A stretch of DNA of 28,542 bases from GCA-2726245 sp035513655 (GTDB lineage: Bacteria; Planctomycetota; Planctomycetia; Pirellulales; Pirellulaceae): positions 1 to 28,542 of the forward strand of contig DATKBV010000295.1 of assembly GCA_035513655.1 (NCBI GenBank), read 5' to 3'. Every line of letters begins with the position of its first letter. Within the stretch, counting starts at the first letter, position 1. The translations under genes and the position numbers were made by a program. Below, one piece after another: positions 17,024-24,357 of this stretch. The notes beneath the pieces are model-generated. The model was not told the DNA's origin and did not search any database. It saw only the letters and a program-made list of their open reading frames with translations.

Positions 17024-17503
17024 ATGTCCGAGCGCATCCCGATGACCCAAGAGGGATACAACAAGATCAAGGCTGACGTCGAACAGATGGAGAGGGTCGA
17101 GATGCCTGTCATCGCCGAGATGATTGCGGAAGCGCGAGCCGAGGGCGACCTCAAGGAAAACGCCGAGTATCACGGCCAGCGCGAGCGGCAGGGAATGTTG
17201 CAAGCGAAGATCAATCTCCTCAAAAGCAAACTCGCAAACGCGACGATCGTCGATACGTCGAAGATCCCCAAGGATGAAGTCGGTTTCGGGGCCGTTGTCA
17301 CCGTGAAGGATCTGGATTTCGACGACGAGGAAGAGTTCACGCTGGTCGGAGCCGGTGAAGAGGACTACGACACGGGAAAGATTCTGATCTCCAGTCCGAT
17401 CGGACAAGGATTGCTGGGCAAGAAAGTTGGAGAGGTCGCGGAAATCGAAGCGCCCAAAGGCACAATCAAGTTTGAAGTCGTGTCGATTCGGTATGACGAG
17501 TGA
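17024..17503 (+). CDS. greA: Transcription elongation factor GreA
   Basis: GreA binds RNA polymerase through its secondary channel and stimulates cleavage of backtracked RNA. Seen: N-terminal coiled coil from MTQEGYNKIK to about residue 75, with the acidic tip GDLKENAEYHGQRERQ including Asp42 and Glu45, the residues expected to hold the catalytic Mg. The C-terminal FKBP-like domain carries FGAVVTVKDLD, ILISSPIGQGLLGKKVGEV and APKGTIKFEVVSI. The start MSERIP at 17024 follows GGAG by 8 nt and gives 159 aa, the family length; an in-frame TTG at 17000 lies in the hairpin T-tract. Upstream is a leader with a terminator hairpin, which may regulate expression. Converges with glgB. Confidence 0.96.
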   Translation: MSERIPMTQEGYNKIKADVEQMERVEMPVIAEMIAEARAEGDLKENAEYHGQRERQGMLQAKINLLKSKLANATIVDTSKIPKDEVGFGAVVTVKDLDFDDEEEFTLVGAGEEDYDTGKILISSPIGQGLLGKKVGEVAEIEAPKGTIKFEVVSIRYDE

Positions 17504-17583
17504 GCAACGGTCGGCATGAAGGGGCTGCGAGCACTGCGGCCTCGGCTGTCAGAGTTGGAAAACCGCTCGTCGATTAATCCGCT

Positions 17584-19800
17584 TTATGGCTGTTTTGGCT
17601 TTAGGACTACGACGCCCAGTGGGGGCAGGGTCAAGCCGACCGACACCTCGCGACCTTGCGCCTTGCGTTTCTCGGCGTTTATTCCCGGGAAGTTGCCAAC
17701 GTTGCTGCCGCCGTAATGCTTCGAGTCGCTGTTGAAAATCTCGTCGTACCAACCGCCGTGCGGCACGCCAACACGATATCCTTGACGCACGACCGGGGTC
17801 ATGTTGCAGCAGACGACAACGAAGTCGTCCGAGTTCTTCGCCTTTCGAATGTAACAGAGGACGCTGTCGCCGCTGTTCATGCAGTCGATCCACTCGAAGC
17901 CACTGTCCTTAAAGTCGACTTCGTACAGCGAGGGCTCGCGGCGGTACATGGCGTTGAGATCGGCCACCAGCCGCTTGACGCCCCCATGCGTGTCCCACTG
18001 CAACAAATCCCACTGCAATTCGGTTTCGTGGTTCCATTCCGTCCACTGGCCGATATCGCCGCCCATAAACAAGAGCTTTTTACCGGGATGTGTCCACATA
18101 TACGTGTACAGCAGGCGGAGGTTGGCGAACTTTTGCCACAAGTCGCCGGGCATTTGATCGAGCAGGGATCGTTTGCCGTGAACTACTTCGTCATGCGACA
18201 GCGGTAAGAAAAAGTTTTCCGTAAACGCATAAATCAGGCTGAACGTTAACTCGCCGTGATGGAACTGGCGATGAACCGGCTCGTGTTGCATATAGCGGAG
18301 GGTATCGTTCATCCAGCCCATGTTCCACTTGAACGTGAAACCTAGTCCGCCGGTATCTGTCGGCCGCGAGACGCCGCCCCAAGCGGTTGATTCCTCGGCA
18401 ATGGTCACCGCACCAGGGAATTCGGCGTGCGTCTGACGATTGAATTCCTGCAACAACGAGATCGCCGGGATATTCTCGCGGCCACCATGTTCGTTCGGTA
18501 TCCAACCGCCATCTTCCCGGCTGTAGTCGAGATACAGCATCGAAGCGACGGCATCAACCCGCAGTCCGTCGATGTGATACTTGTCGAGCCAGAACAACGC
18601 ATTCGCGATGAGGAAATTGCGAATTTCGGTGCGGCCATAGTTGAAGATTAACGTTCCCCAGTCAGGATGTTCGCCTTGCCGCGGATCGGCGTGTTCGTAC
18701 AGCGCAGTCCCATCAAACTGTCGCAATCCGTGATCGTCCTTGGGAAAATGTGCCGGCACCCAATCGATGATGACACCGATGCCATTTTGATGACAGTGAT
18801 CCACGAAGTACATGAAATCTTCGGGGGTGCCGTAGCGACTTGTGACCGAGTAGTAGCCAACGGTCTGGTAGCCCCAGCTTCCCGTGTAAGGATGCTCGCT
18901 GACTGGCATTAGTTCAAGATGCGTATAACCCATCTCGCGACAGTAATCCGCCAATTGATGGGCCAACTCGCGGTAGTTCAGCCAACCGTGCAGCCGGTCC
19001 TTTCCACGACGCCAGCTGCCAAGGTGAACTTCGTAGACCGACATCGGGCGCTCGAGCGGATTTAGGCCGCGGCGCAGCTGCATCCAATCACCATCGCGCC
19101 ACTGATGTCGATCGAGGTCGGCAACGATCGATGCCGTACAGGGAGGCAACTCGGCTGCCGCGCCATACGGATCGCTCTTGTCGACCGATCGATTGCCCTG
19201 CGTCTTGACACGAAACTTATACTTTTCGCCGGCCTTTAGGCCAGGAACAAACAGCTCCCAAATGCCACCCGGGATGTGCTTGCGCATGCCGTGGCTGCGC
19301 CCATCCCAATAGTTGAAATCGCCAACGACCTGTACACTCGTCGCGTTAGGTGCCCAAACTGCAAAATTCACACCGGTAACACCGTCTACCGTGCGCAACT
19401 TAGCACCCAGCTTGTTGTAGGCCCGCGAGTGCGTACCTTCGCCGAGCAAGTAAAGATCGTATTCGGTGAGAAACGGCTTAAAGGCGTACGGGTCATGCAT
19501 GGTAATTGTCTGACCGCTCTGTTGGGTCACGCGGAACTGATAGGGTTGGTTCGCTGTTTGTTCGTCGACCGGCCCGACTGCTTCGTACAAGCCGGCAGGA
19601 TGAATGCGACGCATGGGTCGCGACGTGTTATGAGCCTGATCGATTAACCAAACTTGTTTTGAATTCGGCAAGTACGCCCGCACCGCACGCGCGGATCGAC
19701 CGCCGGTTTCAACTTCGTGCGGTCCCAGGACGTCAAACGGGTTCTCGTGGCGACCTTCGACCAACGCACTGATACTATCCAAAGAAACGGTCGTCCGCAC
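17584..19800 (-). CDS. glgB: 1,4-alpha-glucan branching enzyme GlgB
   Basis: GlgB makes alpha-1,6 branches in glycogen. The 738-aa protein has an N-terminal domain (about 1-115), a CBM48 domain (about 120-230), the GH13 barrel, and the C-terminal beta domain. Catalytic residues are visible: nucleophile Asp416 in DGLRVDAVASM, acid/base Glu469 in TIAEEST, and Asp537 in LPLSHDEVVHGK. Further family motifs are YEVHLGSW and ELMPVSEHP. The ATG at 19800 has a strong GGAGGA SD (minus strand, 19809-19804) 3-4 nt upstream. Length is close to the 728 residues of the E. coli enzyme. No other glycogen genes are in this window. The 124-bp repeat lies just upstream of its start. Confidence 0.97.
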   Translation of the reverse strand: MRTTVSLDSISALVEGRHENPFDVLGPHEVETGGRSARAVRAYLPNSKQVWLIDQAHNTSRPMRRIHPAGLYEAVGPVDEQTANQPYQFRVTQQSGQTITMHDPYAFKPFLTEYDLYLLGEGTHSRAYNKLGAKLRTVDGVTGVNFAVWAPNATSVQVVGDFNYWDGRSHGMRKHIPGGIWELFVPGLKAGEKYKFRVKTQGNRSVDKSDPYGAAAELPPCTASIVADLDRHQWRDGDWMQLRRGLNPLERPMSVYEVHLGSWRRGKDRLHGWLNYRELAHQLADYCREMGYTHLELMPVSEHPYTGSWGYQTVGYYSVTSRYGTPEDFMYFVDHCHQNGIGVIIDWVPAHFPKDDHGLRQFDGTALYEHADPRQGEHPDWGTLIFNYGRTEIRNFLIANALFWLDKYHIDGLRVDAVASMLYLDYSREDGGWIPNEHGGRENIPAISLLQEFNRQTHAEFPGAVTIAEESTAWGGVSRPTDTGGLGFTFKWNMGWMNDTLRYMQHEPVHRQFHHGELTFSLIYAFTENFFLPLSHDEVVHGKRSLLDQMPGDLWQKFANLRLLYTYMWTHPGKKLLFMGGDIGQWTEWNHETELQWDLLQWDTHGGVKRLVADLNAMYRREPSLYEVDFKDSGFEWIDCMNSGDSVLCYIRKAKNSDDFVVVCCNMTPVVRQGYRVGVPHGGWYDEIFNSDSKHYGGSNVGNFPGINAEKRKAQGREVSVGLTLPPLGVVVLKPKQP

Positions 19801-19839
19801 GTTCTCCTCCTGAAAACTTTGTACTACCTCATCCCATTC

Positions 19840-19963
19840 AAGTGCGGTTCGCTCCGAGGCTGTGAAAAAATGGGACTGGCTCCGAGCGGATGTCGGTGCT
19901 TTGCAAGCATTTCGCGTAGCTGCGAGGTGCCGGTCCCAATTTTTTCACAGCCTCTCCGCACTT
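19840..19963. repeat. MITE-like or dispersed palindromic element, 124 bp
   Basis: A nested inverted repeat. Outer arms AAGTGCGG (19840-19847) and CCGCACTT (19956-19963) enclose long inner arms: AGGCTGTGAAAAAAT at 19857-19871 and its complement ATTTTTTCACAGCCT ending at 19953, continuing as GGGACTGGC and GCCGGTCCC. An internal hairpin (TGCTT, 3-nt loop, AAGCA) sits near the middle. It carries no ORF and lies between the degenerate RNase H gene and glgB. Confidence 0.7.
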
Positions 19964-20091
19964 TCTATCGTTCAATTTCTGGATCGACAATGGGCAACAG
20001 CCACCGAAATTCAATGCAATGGACTTTCGGCGGTACAATTGGCGTAACCCAACACGGCTCGCAATCTATGTGCCGGACTTTTTCAAAGAAC

Positions 20092-20676
20092 TCATTTCGC
20101 TTGAGCCATCGATCCCCGAATTACTGGTTTTATCGCTCGAAAACACGCGCCTAGGCGGCCTGTAATCGCCGCGAGTCGACTGTCACGACGAGCTGGTTCC
20201 GGCTTATGATTCCGGTCTGGCCGTGCTGAAAGTTTGGGCTGCGGTGCCGCCTCTTCGGGCGGATCGAACCGCCACGTGCGACAGCGAACCTTGTGGAATT
20301 GCAGAGCCTGATCGATCCGTTGCCAGAGATCAGAATCCTTGATCGGAGCCATTTTTCCGAAGCATTCCCATTGCCAGCCGTTCTCGCGCCAACGATCGAT
20401 GCCAAAGCGAAGCCCTCGTGCCACGCATCGGCTCCGCGTAACCAACGTCACCTTGGAGGGTTGGTCAAGCGCTTCAAGGCCACGGATAACGGCCAGTAGC
20501 TCAAGTCGTTCTGGATCTAGCTCAGGTTCCTCGTCCGTGGCCTCGAGCTTCGTCGAGCCGTTAACCGACTCCAGGACGAAATGCCAGAGTCCACTATCTT
20601 CCGCTACAGCGGCGGCTTTTGAACGAGCGGAACGAGCTTCTGAAAACAGCAAAAAGTGGGGGGCCGGTACTGTCAT
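20092..20676 (-). CDS. RNase HI-like protein, catalytically degenerate
   Basis: A 194-aa protein with an RNase HI-like fold in residues about 7-136. Aligning by eye to RNase HI, ERLELLAVIRGLEAL (about 56-70) matches the RMEL helix and keeps Glu59. DLWQRIDQAL (about 116-125) matches the family. But the strand that should carry Asp10 reads LFSEARSA, with Glu13 at that point, and TRSRC (80-84) has Arg81 where Asp70 is expected; the His-loop and last Asp are absent. Instead the C-terminus is a basic Arg/Pro/Lys-rich tail. MTVPAPH at 20676 is preferred over an upstream extension with no similarity. A nuclease role is doubtful; a nucleic-acid-binding role is only a guess. Confidence 0.7.
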   Translation of the reverse strand: MTVPAPHFLLFSEARSARSKAAAVAEDSGLWHFVLESVNGSTKLEATDEEPELDPERLELLAVIRGLEALDQPSKVTLVTRSRCVARGLRFGIDRWRENGWQWECFGKMAPIKDSDLWQRIDQALQFHKVRCRTWRFDPPEEAAPQPKLSARPDRNHKPEPARRDSRLAAITGRLGACFRAIKPVIRGSMAQAK

Positions 20677-20855
20677 CGTTACGGATTTCGCGGGTTTGGG
20701 TGGTAAACAGCTGTTGAAACGAATAGAATCGCGCGCATCGCTACGACACAACTCGCTGGCACCATGGTTTTGGTGCAATCGTCCGTGAACGATTTCCTTA
20801 TCGGAAGTAGCGACGTAGCCTCTCCAGTTTATCTTATTCAGCTCGGCCGAAGCTC

Positions 20856-21878
20856 ATGTTCGAAGCCCCGCCCGAAGTTAGGCTAGCCATTGGCTACCTG
20901 CTGACGCTTGGTGCCGGGGTCGTTCTCTATATGCGTTTCGCGTTTTCGCGCGCGGCAACCGACGTTGCGGTACGATCGTCGCTCGTACGAATCGTGGTCT
21001 GTCTTGGCTGGGGAGCGATGATCACCACCTTCCTGCGTTGGCCGGATCTACTTGAGCGCTGGAACTTCTTTATGTTCCCGCAAGTTCAATGGTCGACAAC
21101 GATCCCCGCCGGTGTTGGCATTCTCCTCCTGATTTGGGCGATGCGCTCGCATCTGCAACTCGATGGCGACGGTAACATCGACGCTGGCGGTCTTTACAAT
21201 TGGTGTCGCTATCCCCTCGACGCGGCGCTGGCTGTCTTTATGATCGGCGTGACACTGATGTGTGCAAACTGGCTACTCATCGCGGTCACGTTAGTCTTGC
21301 TATCTTTGCACCGCCTCGGAGTTCCCTTGGAGGTGGAACGCATTCGCCGAGTTCGCCTCGGCCCGGCTTATGACGAGTACGCCGCCCGGACCGGCTGGTT
21401 CCTGCCGAGTGCCGCTCCGGTGAAGAAAGCTAGGTATCAGGTCCCGTCGCGATTCGGGTTGACGGCAATTATGGGGCTGCTCACCGTGCTGGCGATCATT
21501 TTTGGTTCCCTGCGAGCGGTCGATGCTCCTCCGGTTGTTTACTTGTTCGTCGGCTCGGAGATCATGGCGATCTGCCTTGTCCAAATCCTCTTCGGTTCCG
21601 CTCCGCGAGGCGGCTCGACATTGACCGGTGCGATCTTGTTGCCGTTTTGGGTTTATTTGACGCTGAAAATGCCAGCGATTCCAGCGACGTACGAGTTGAT
21701 TTTGTTCTCCAGTTTGATTGCGTTTGGTGGACTGATGGGATACTGCATCGGCACACTTGCCGCCGGCTTTTTTTTGATAATGGACTTGGTCGAGCCGTGG
21801 CTAATCCGCGACCCGACCGTATACCAACTACCATTGCACGAGGTTCCGGGGCCAAAAGGTCCCCCCGCTTCAGACTGA
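20856..21878 (+). CDS. Integral membrane protein with ICMT-like methyltransferase motif
   Basis: A 340-aa polytopic membrane protein. Helices are visible at about residues 8-28, 45-60, 80-98, 118-150, 205-225, 232-248 and 256-310. Residues about 108-190 match the pattern of isoprenylcysteine carboxyl methyltransferase/PEMT-like proteins: GGLYNWCRYPLDAALAVFMI, then a helix pair, then VPLEVERIRRVRLGPAYDEY and FLPSAAP. The expected Arg-x-Pro and the Glu/Tyr residues of this group are therefore present. The substrate and the cofactor are not shown. It diverges from the RNase H-like gene and precedes the deleted DJ-1/PfpI gene. A weak RBS precedes the ATG. Confidence 0.6.
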   Translation: MFEAPPEVRLAIGYLLTLGAGVVLYMRFAFSRAATDVAVRSSLVRIVVCLGWGAMITTFLRWPDLLERWNFFMFPQVQWSTTIPAGVGILLLIWAMRSHLQLDGDGNIDAGGLYNWCRYPLDAALAVFMIGVTLMCANWLLIAVTLVLLSLHRLGVPLEVERIRRVRLGPAYDEYAARTGWFLPSAAPVKKARYQVPSRFGLTAIMGLLTVLAIIFGSLRAVDAPPVVYLFVGSEIMAICLVQILFGSAPRGGSTLTGAILLPFWVYLTLKMPAIPATYELILFSSLIAFGGLMGYCIGTLAAGFFLIMDLVEPWLIRDPTVYQLPLHEVPGPKGPPASD

Positions 21879-21909
21879 CAACTTCCCTGCAACGAAAGGC
21901 AATTCAGTA

Positions 21910-22104
21910 ATGGCGAGTAAGAAGCTCCTGATGTTAGTCGGGGACTACGACGTGACAAGTGCCGGCGGCACCTTCGTGCCTGCCAGCGAGAACTTCGACA
22001 ATGCACACATCGACGGGAACTTGGTCACCGCGCCCGCGTGGCCGGCGCATCCCGCTTGGATCCGCAGCTTTCTGCAAGTCCTTGGCACCCCAGTCAGTGG
22101 CTGA
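21910..22104 (+). pseudogene. DJ-1/PfpI-family gene with an in-frame internal deletion
   Basis: The open frame has only 64 codons. Residues 1-13 (MASKKLLMLVGDY) match the start of a DJ-1/PfpI protein, and residues about 17-60 match its end, with AGGTFV and DGNLVTAPAWPAHPAWI. Intact family members have around 120 additional residues between these parts, including the nucleophilic Cys in AICHG and the glutamate elbow. The join keeps the frame, so a small stable protein is possible, but it cannot be catalytic. It lies 31 bp downstream of the ICMT-like gene and 11 bp upstream of the VWA gene. An assembly collapse is the main alternative. Confidence 0.8.
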
Positions 22105-22115
22105 ACTCAAGATTC

Positions 22116-23141
22116 ATGCGTGACGAATTTCACATCGAGAGTCGACGCACAATCGTTCCGGCGTGGCTGCTCTCCATCGGCGCTCACGTCGTGCTCCTGA
22201 TCTGCATTTCTTTCCTCGCGGTGGGTGCCAGTGATTTGTCGTTGAAGGAGGAACCAGCCCGGCCAGTTGGGATTGTACTCGCGCGTAAGTCGGCGAATGT
22301 CGAACACGAGTACTTCGAAGAAATCTCAGAGGACGCTCCCGAACGCGATTCGTCCGTCGATGCGAGTGCAGAGGATCGCTCGTCGCAACCTGACGTTCCG
22401 GCCAACCAGCCGGAATCGTTCGTGTTGTCCGAGTTCGCATTGCCGAAGACATCCGATCTACCGCTCGTGGGTGTGACTTCCATTGATACACCGAGACTGA
22501 CCGTCAGCAATTCACGTCCTAAACTGCCTGGCATCGACGAGTCGGCGATCATCGCTGACGAGCAAGCCAGGCTGCGGGCCGCTACTGCGCGTGGCCCAAC
22601 GGCCAAGCTTGGTGTGTTTGGGAGCAAGGAGGCAACGGGTGGATCCTTTGTGTTCTTGATCGATCGCTCGCAGAGTATGGGAGTTGGCGGCCTGGGCGTT
22701 TTGCAAGACGCCGAAGATGAACTCGTCCGCGTGCTGAATGGGCTGCAAGCCGAGCATCGCTTTCAGGTCGCGGTCTATCACGACAAGAGCGTCTATTTAG
22801 AGCGTCGCGAACTGCTGCCTGCGACCGAGGCGAACAAAGCGTTAGTACCAGGCTTCCTCAGCACGAAAGCCGCTTTCGGTGCCACCGGACACGAAGGCGC
22901 GTTGATGTCCGCCCTGTCGCTTGAACCAGACGTCATCTTCTTGCTCACCGACGGCGGCGAGCCCGCGTTGAAGGACCAGGAGATTCGCGCGATCGCCAAG
23001 TTCGCAGTACCGCGCACGTCGATTCATTGCATCCAATTCGGCACGGGGCCGCCACGAGAGTCAAACAACTTCTTGGCCCGGCTTGCGGCAGCCACGGGAG
23101 GCGAGTACGGTTACGTCGATGTTAACCAGCGCCGCAAGTAA
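22116..23141 (+). CDS. VWA-domain protein with TonB-like N-terminal anchor
   Basis: A 341-aa protein with one N-terminal membrane helix (about residues 14-37, containing the Ser-x3-His pattern SIGAHVVLL of TonB-like anchors), an acidic and Pro-rich linker (about 45-165), and a C-terminal VWA domain. The MIDAS is complete: DRSQSM at 183-188, Thr257 in GATGHEG and Asp279 in LLTDGGE. The domain would sit outside the cytoplasmic membrane. The start MRDEFH at 22116 follows the DJ-1 remnant by 11 bp; the longer frame to 22038 overlaps it in another frame and is less likely. The partner is unknown. The E1-like gene starts 42 bp downstream. Confidence 0.83.
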   Translation: MRDEFHIESRRTIVPAWLLSIGAHVVLLICISFLAVGASDLSLKEEPARPVGIVLARKSANVEHEYFEEISEDAPERDSSVDASAEDRSSQPDVPANQPESFVLSEFALPKTSDLPLVGVTSIDTPRLTVSNSRPKLPGIDESAIIADEQARLRAATARGPTAKLGVFGSKEATGGSFVFLIDRSQSMGVGGLGVLQDAEDELVRVLNGLQAEHRFQVAVYHDKSVYLERRELLPATEANKALVPGFLSTKAAFGATGHEGALMSALSLEPDVIFLLTDGGEPALKDQEIRAIAKFAVPRTSIHCIQFGTGPPRESNNFLARLAAATGGEYGYVDVNQRRK

Positions 23142-23168
23142 TCCCCACTCCTTTAGTAACAAGCCGTC

Positions 23169-23174
23169 AGGAGG
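23169..23174 (+). promoter_or_regulatory. Perfect Shine-Dalgarno deciding an unusual ATT start
   Basis: AGGAGG at 23169-23174 ends 8 nt before ATT at 23183. No ATG, GTG or TTG lies in this frame between the upstream stop at 23123 and the ATG at 23255. The ThiF-type protein homology already begins around LPELTSAELERYDRQI, directly after the ATT. Confidence 0.65.
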
Positions 23175-23182
23175 GCCGAGGC

Positions 23183-23929
23183 ATTTCGCTTCCCGAACTC
23201 ACTTCCGCCGAGCTGGAACGATACGACCGACAAATCGGGCCGGGCGTTCTATCGATGGAGGGTCAGCAAAGGTTGAAGGCCTCGACGGTCCTGGTTTCGC
23301 GTGTCGGTGGAATGGGCGGGCCGGCGGCGTTGATGTTGACGATGGGGGGCGTGGGCCGCGTGATCATTGCTCACGGCGGCGAGCTGATCTCGCCGGATTT
23401 GAATCGACAAGTCCTGGGCTCGGAGAGCGGGTTAGGAAAGCCGCGCGCGACTGACTTTGGCGAGTATCTGCGCTCGATGAACCAATTCGTTGAAGTCGAA
23501 GCCATTGGCCGCGAGCCCGATGACGCGGAAGCCGCCGAACTCGCCGACCGCTGCGATATCATTCTTTCGTGTCCGCCAACCTTCGAAGAGCGGCTACGGC
23601 TAAATCGCGCCGCGGTTCGAGCCGGGATTCCGTTCATCGATGCAGCCCAATGGGGCATGACCGGGACCTTGATCGTCGTCAAACCGGGCGAGACCGCTTG
23701 CTTGGAATGCCTGTATCCCGAACCGCCGCCTTTTGAAGAGTTCTTTCCCGTCGTGGGAGCTATCTCCGCCGCAACGGGTTCGTTGGCCGCATTGGAAGCA
23801 ATCAAGATCCTCTCTGGAACAGGCGAACCGTTGTGGGGCAGGATGCTGACCTACGATGGCTATCGCGGAAATTTTACCACGGTCGTATTGCAACGCCGCG
23901 ATTCGTGCGCGTGTTGCTCATCGCTTTGA
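23183..23929 (+). CDS. ThiF/MoeB-type E1-like adenylyltransferase, probable ATT start
   Basis: E1-like protein that in the family adenylates the C-terminal Gly of MoaD/ThiS-type partners. Seen, numbered from 23183: ELERYDRQI (10-18), a nucleotide-binding loop RVGGMGGPAAL (40-50), LNRQVLGS (73-80) with conserved Arg75, and two CxxC zinc pairs, Cys173/Cys176 and Cys242/Cys245. Two departures: the first Gly of GxGGxG is Arg40, and the position of the catalytic Asp (Asp130 in MoeB) is Pro132, in LSCPPTFEER. From ATT the product has 248 aa, the usual length; the ATG at 23255 would remove 24 conserved residues. The MoaD/ThiS-like gene follows 13 bp downstream, so they probably work together. Confidence 0.85.
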   Translation: MSLPELTSAELERYDRQIGPGVLSMEGQQRLKASTVLVSRVGGMGGPAALMLTMGGVGRVIIAHGGELISPDLNRQVLGSESGLGKPRATDFGEYLRSMNQFVEVEAIGREPDDAEAAELADRCDIILSCPPTFEERLRLNRAAVRAGIPFIDAAQWGMTGTLIVVKPGETACLECLYPEPPPFEEFFPVVGAISAATGSLAALEAIKILSGTGEPLWGRMLTYDGYRGNFTTVVLQRRDSCACCSSL

Positions 23930-23942
23930 AGACGCAAGTGCT

Positions 23943-24203
23943 ATGAAGATCCAGATTTCGTATACCGGCCGCAGCTATCAAACCGCGGGCATGCTTCCTT
24001 GTGAGCTAACGCTGGAAGATGGCGCGATGGTTGACGACGCGCTACGTTTACTTACAAAGGATCTCCGCGACGATCAGCAACTTCCAGCGAGCTGTCTGGT
24101 CGCGGTGTCTGGTGAGCACATTGGCACGCTGGCACATTACACCAATCGCCCCCTTCGCGATCGCGACGAATTGATCTTGATCGCACCAGTGGCAGGCGGC
24201 TAG
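23943..24203 (+). CDS. MoaD/ThiS-like ubiquitin-fold sulfur-carrier protein
   Basis: An 86-aa protein of the MoaD/ThiS type, with beta-grasp composition and the hallmark C-terminal Gly-Gly (LILIAPVAGG). In this family the terminal Gly is adenylated by an E1 and turned into a thiocarboxylate for molybdopterin or thiamine synthesis. The MoaD-like segment DRDELILIAPVAGG aligns well. MKIQIS at 23943 starts the fold; the longer frame to 23856 overlaps the E1-like gene. Its position 13 bp after the E1-like gene supports a carrier/activator pair. Which pathway it serves cannot be told, as no thiamine or molybdopterin genes are here. Its TAG stop lies 8 bp before a palindromic repeat. Confidence 0.85.
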   Translation: MKIQISYTGRSYQTAGMLPCELTLEDGAMVDDALRLLTKDLRDDQQLPASCLVAVSGEHIGTLAHYTNRPLRDRDELILIAPVAGG

Positions 24204-24210
24204 TGCCGTT

Positions 24211-24284
24211 TGCGCATACAAGCCCGACGCGCAAGCGAGTGAATGAGGAAAATTCCTCGCTAGCGAGTCGGGCTTGCATTTGCA
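24211..24284. repeat. Palindromic repeat, 74 bp
   Basis: Arms 24219-24239 (CAAGCCCGACGCGCAAGCGAG) and 24256-24276 are inverted copies with two mismatches in 21 positions, and weaker pairing extends outward to 24211 and 24284. A perfect inner palindrome GAGGAA-AA-TTCCTC occupies 24245-24258. It lies between the MoaD/ThiS-like gene and the promoter of the nucleotidyltransferase gene and could end transcription or be a dispersed element. Confidence 0.65.
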
Positions 24285-24315
24285 TTGAAAGCTTCCAAGC
24301 AAGTTCTGCTATAAT
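24285..24315 (+). promoter_or_regulatory. Candidate extended -10 promoter of the nucleotidyltransferase gene
   Basis: A perfect TATAAT at 24310-24315 is preceded by TGC, giving an extended -10 (TGNTATAAT). TTGAAA at 24285-24290 is a fair -35 but with 19-bp spacing; the extended -10 may compensate. It lies 42 bp upstream of the SD/ATG at 24358. Confidence 0.5.
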
Positions 24316-24357
24316 GGGGTCGCTGTCCCTCGCGCCGTTCCTTGGAGGATTTTCCCA

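Noticed and set aside
17504..17583. Expected bidirectional terminator between convergent greA and glgB
   Set aside because: No stable stem with T-tract was found by eye in the gap.
20759..20776. Small hairpin GCACCA-TGGTTT-TGGTGC in the leader of the RNase H-like gene
   Set aside because: A 6-bp stem of this kind is common by chance and there is no T-tract or other supporting signal.
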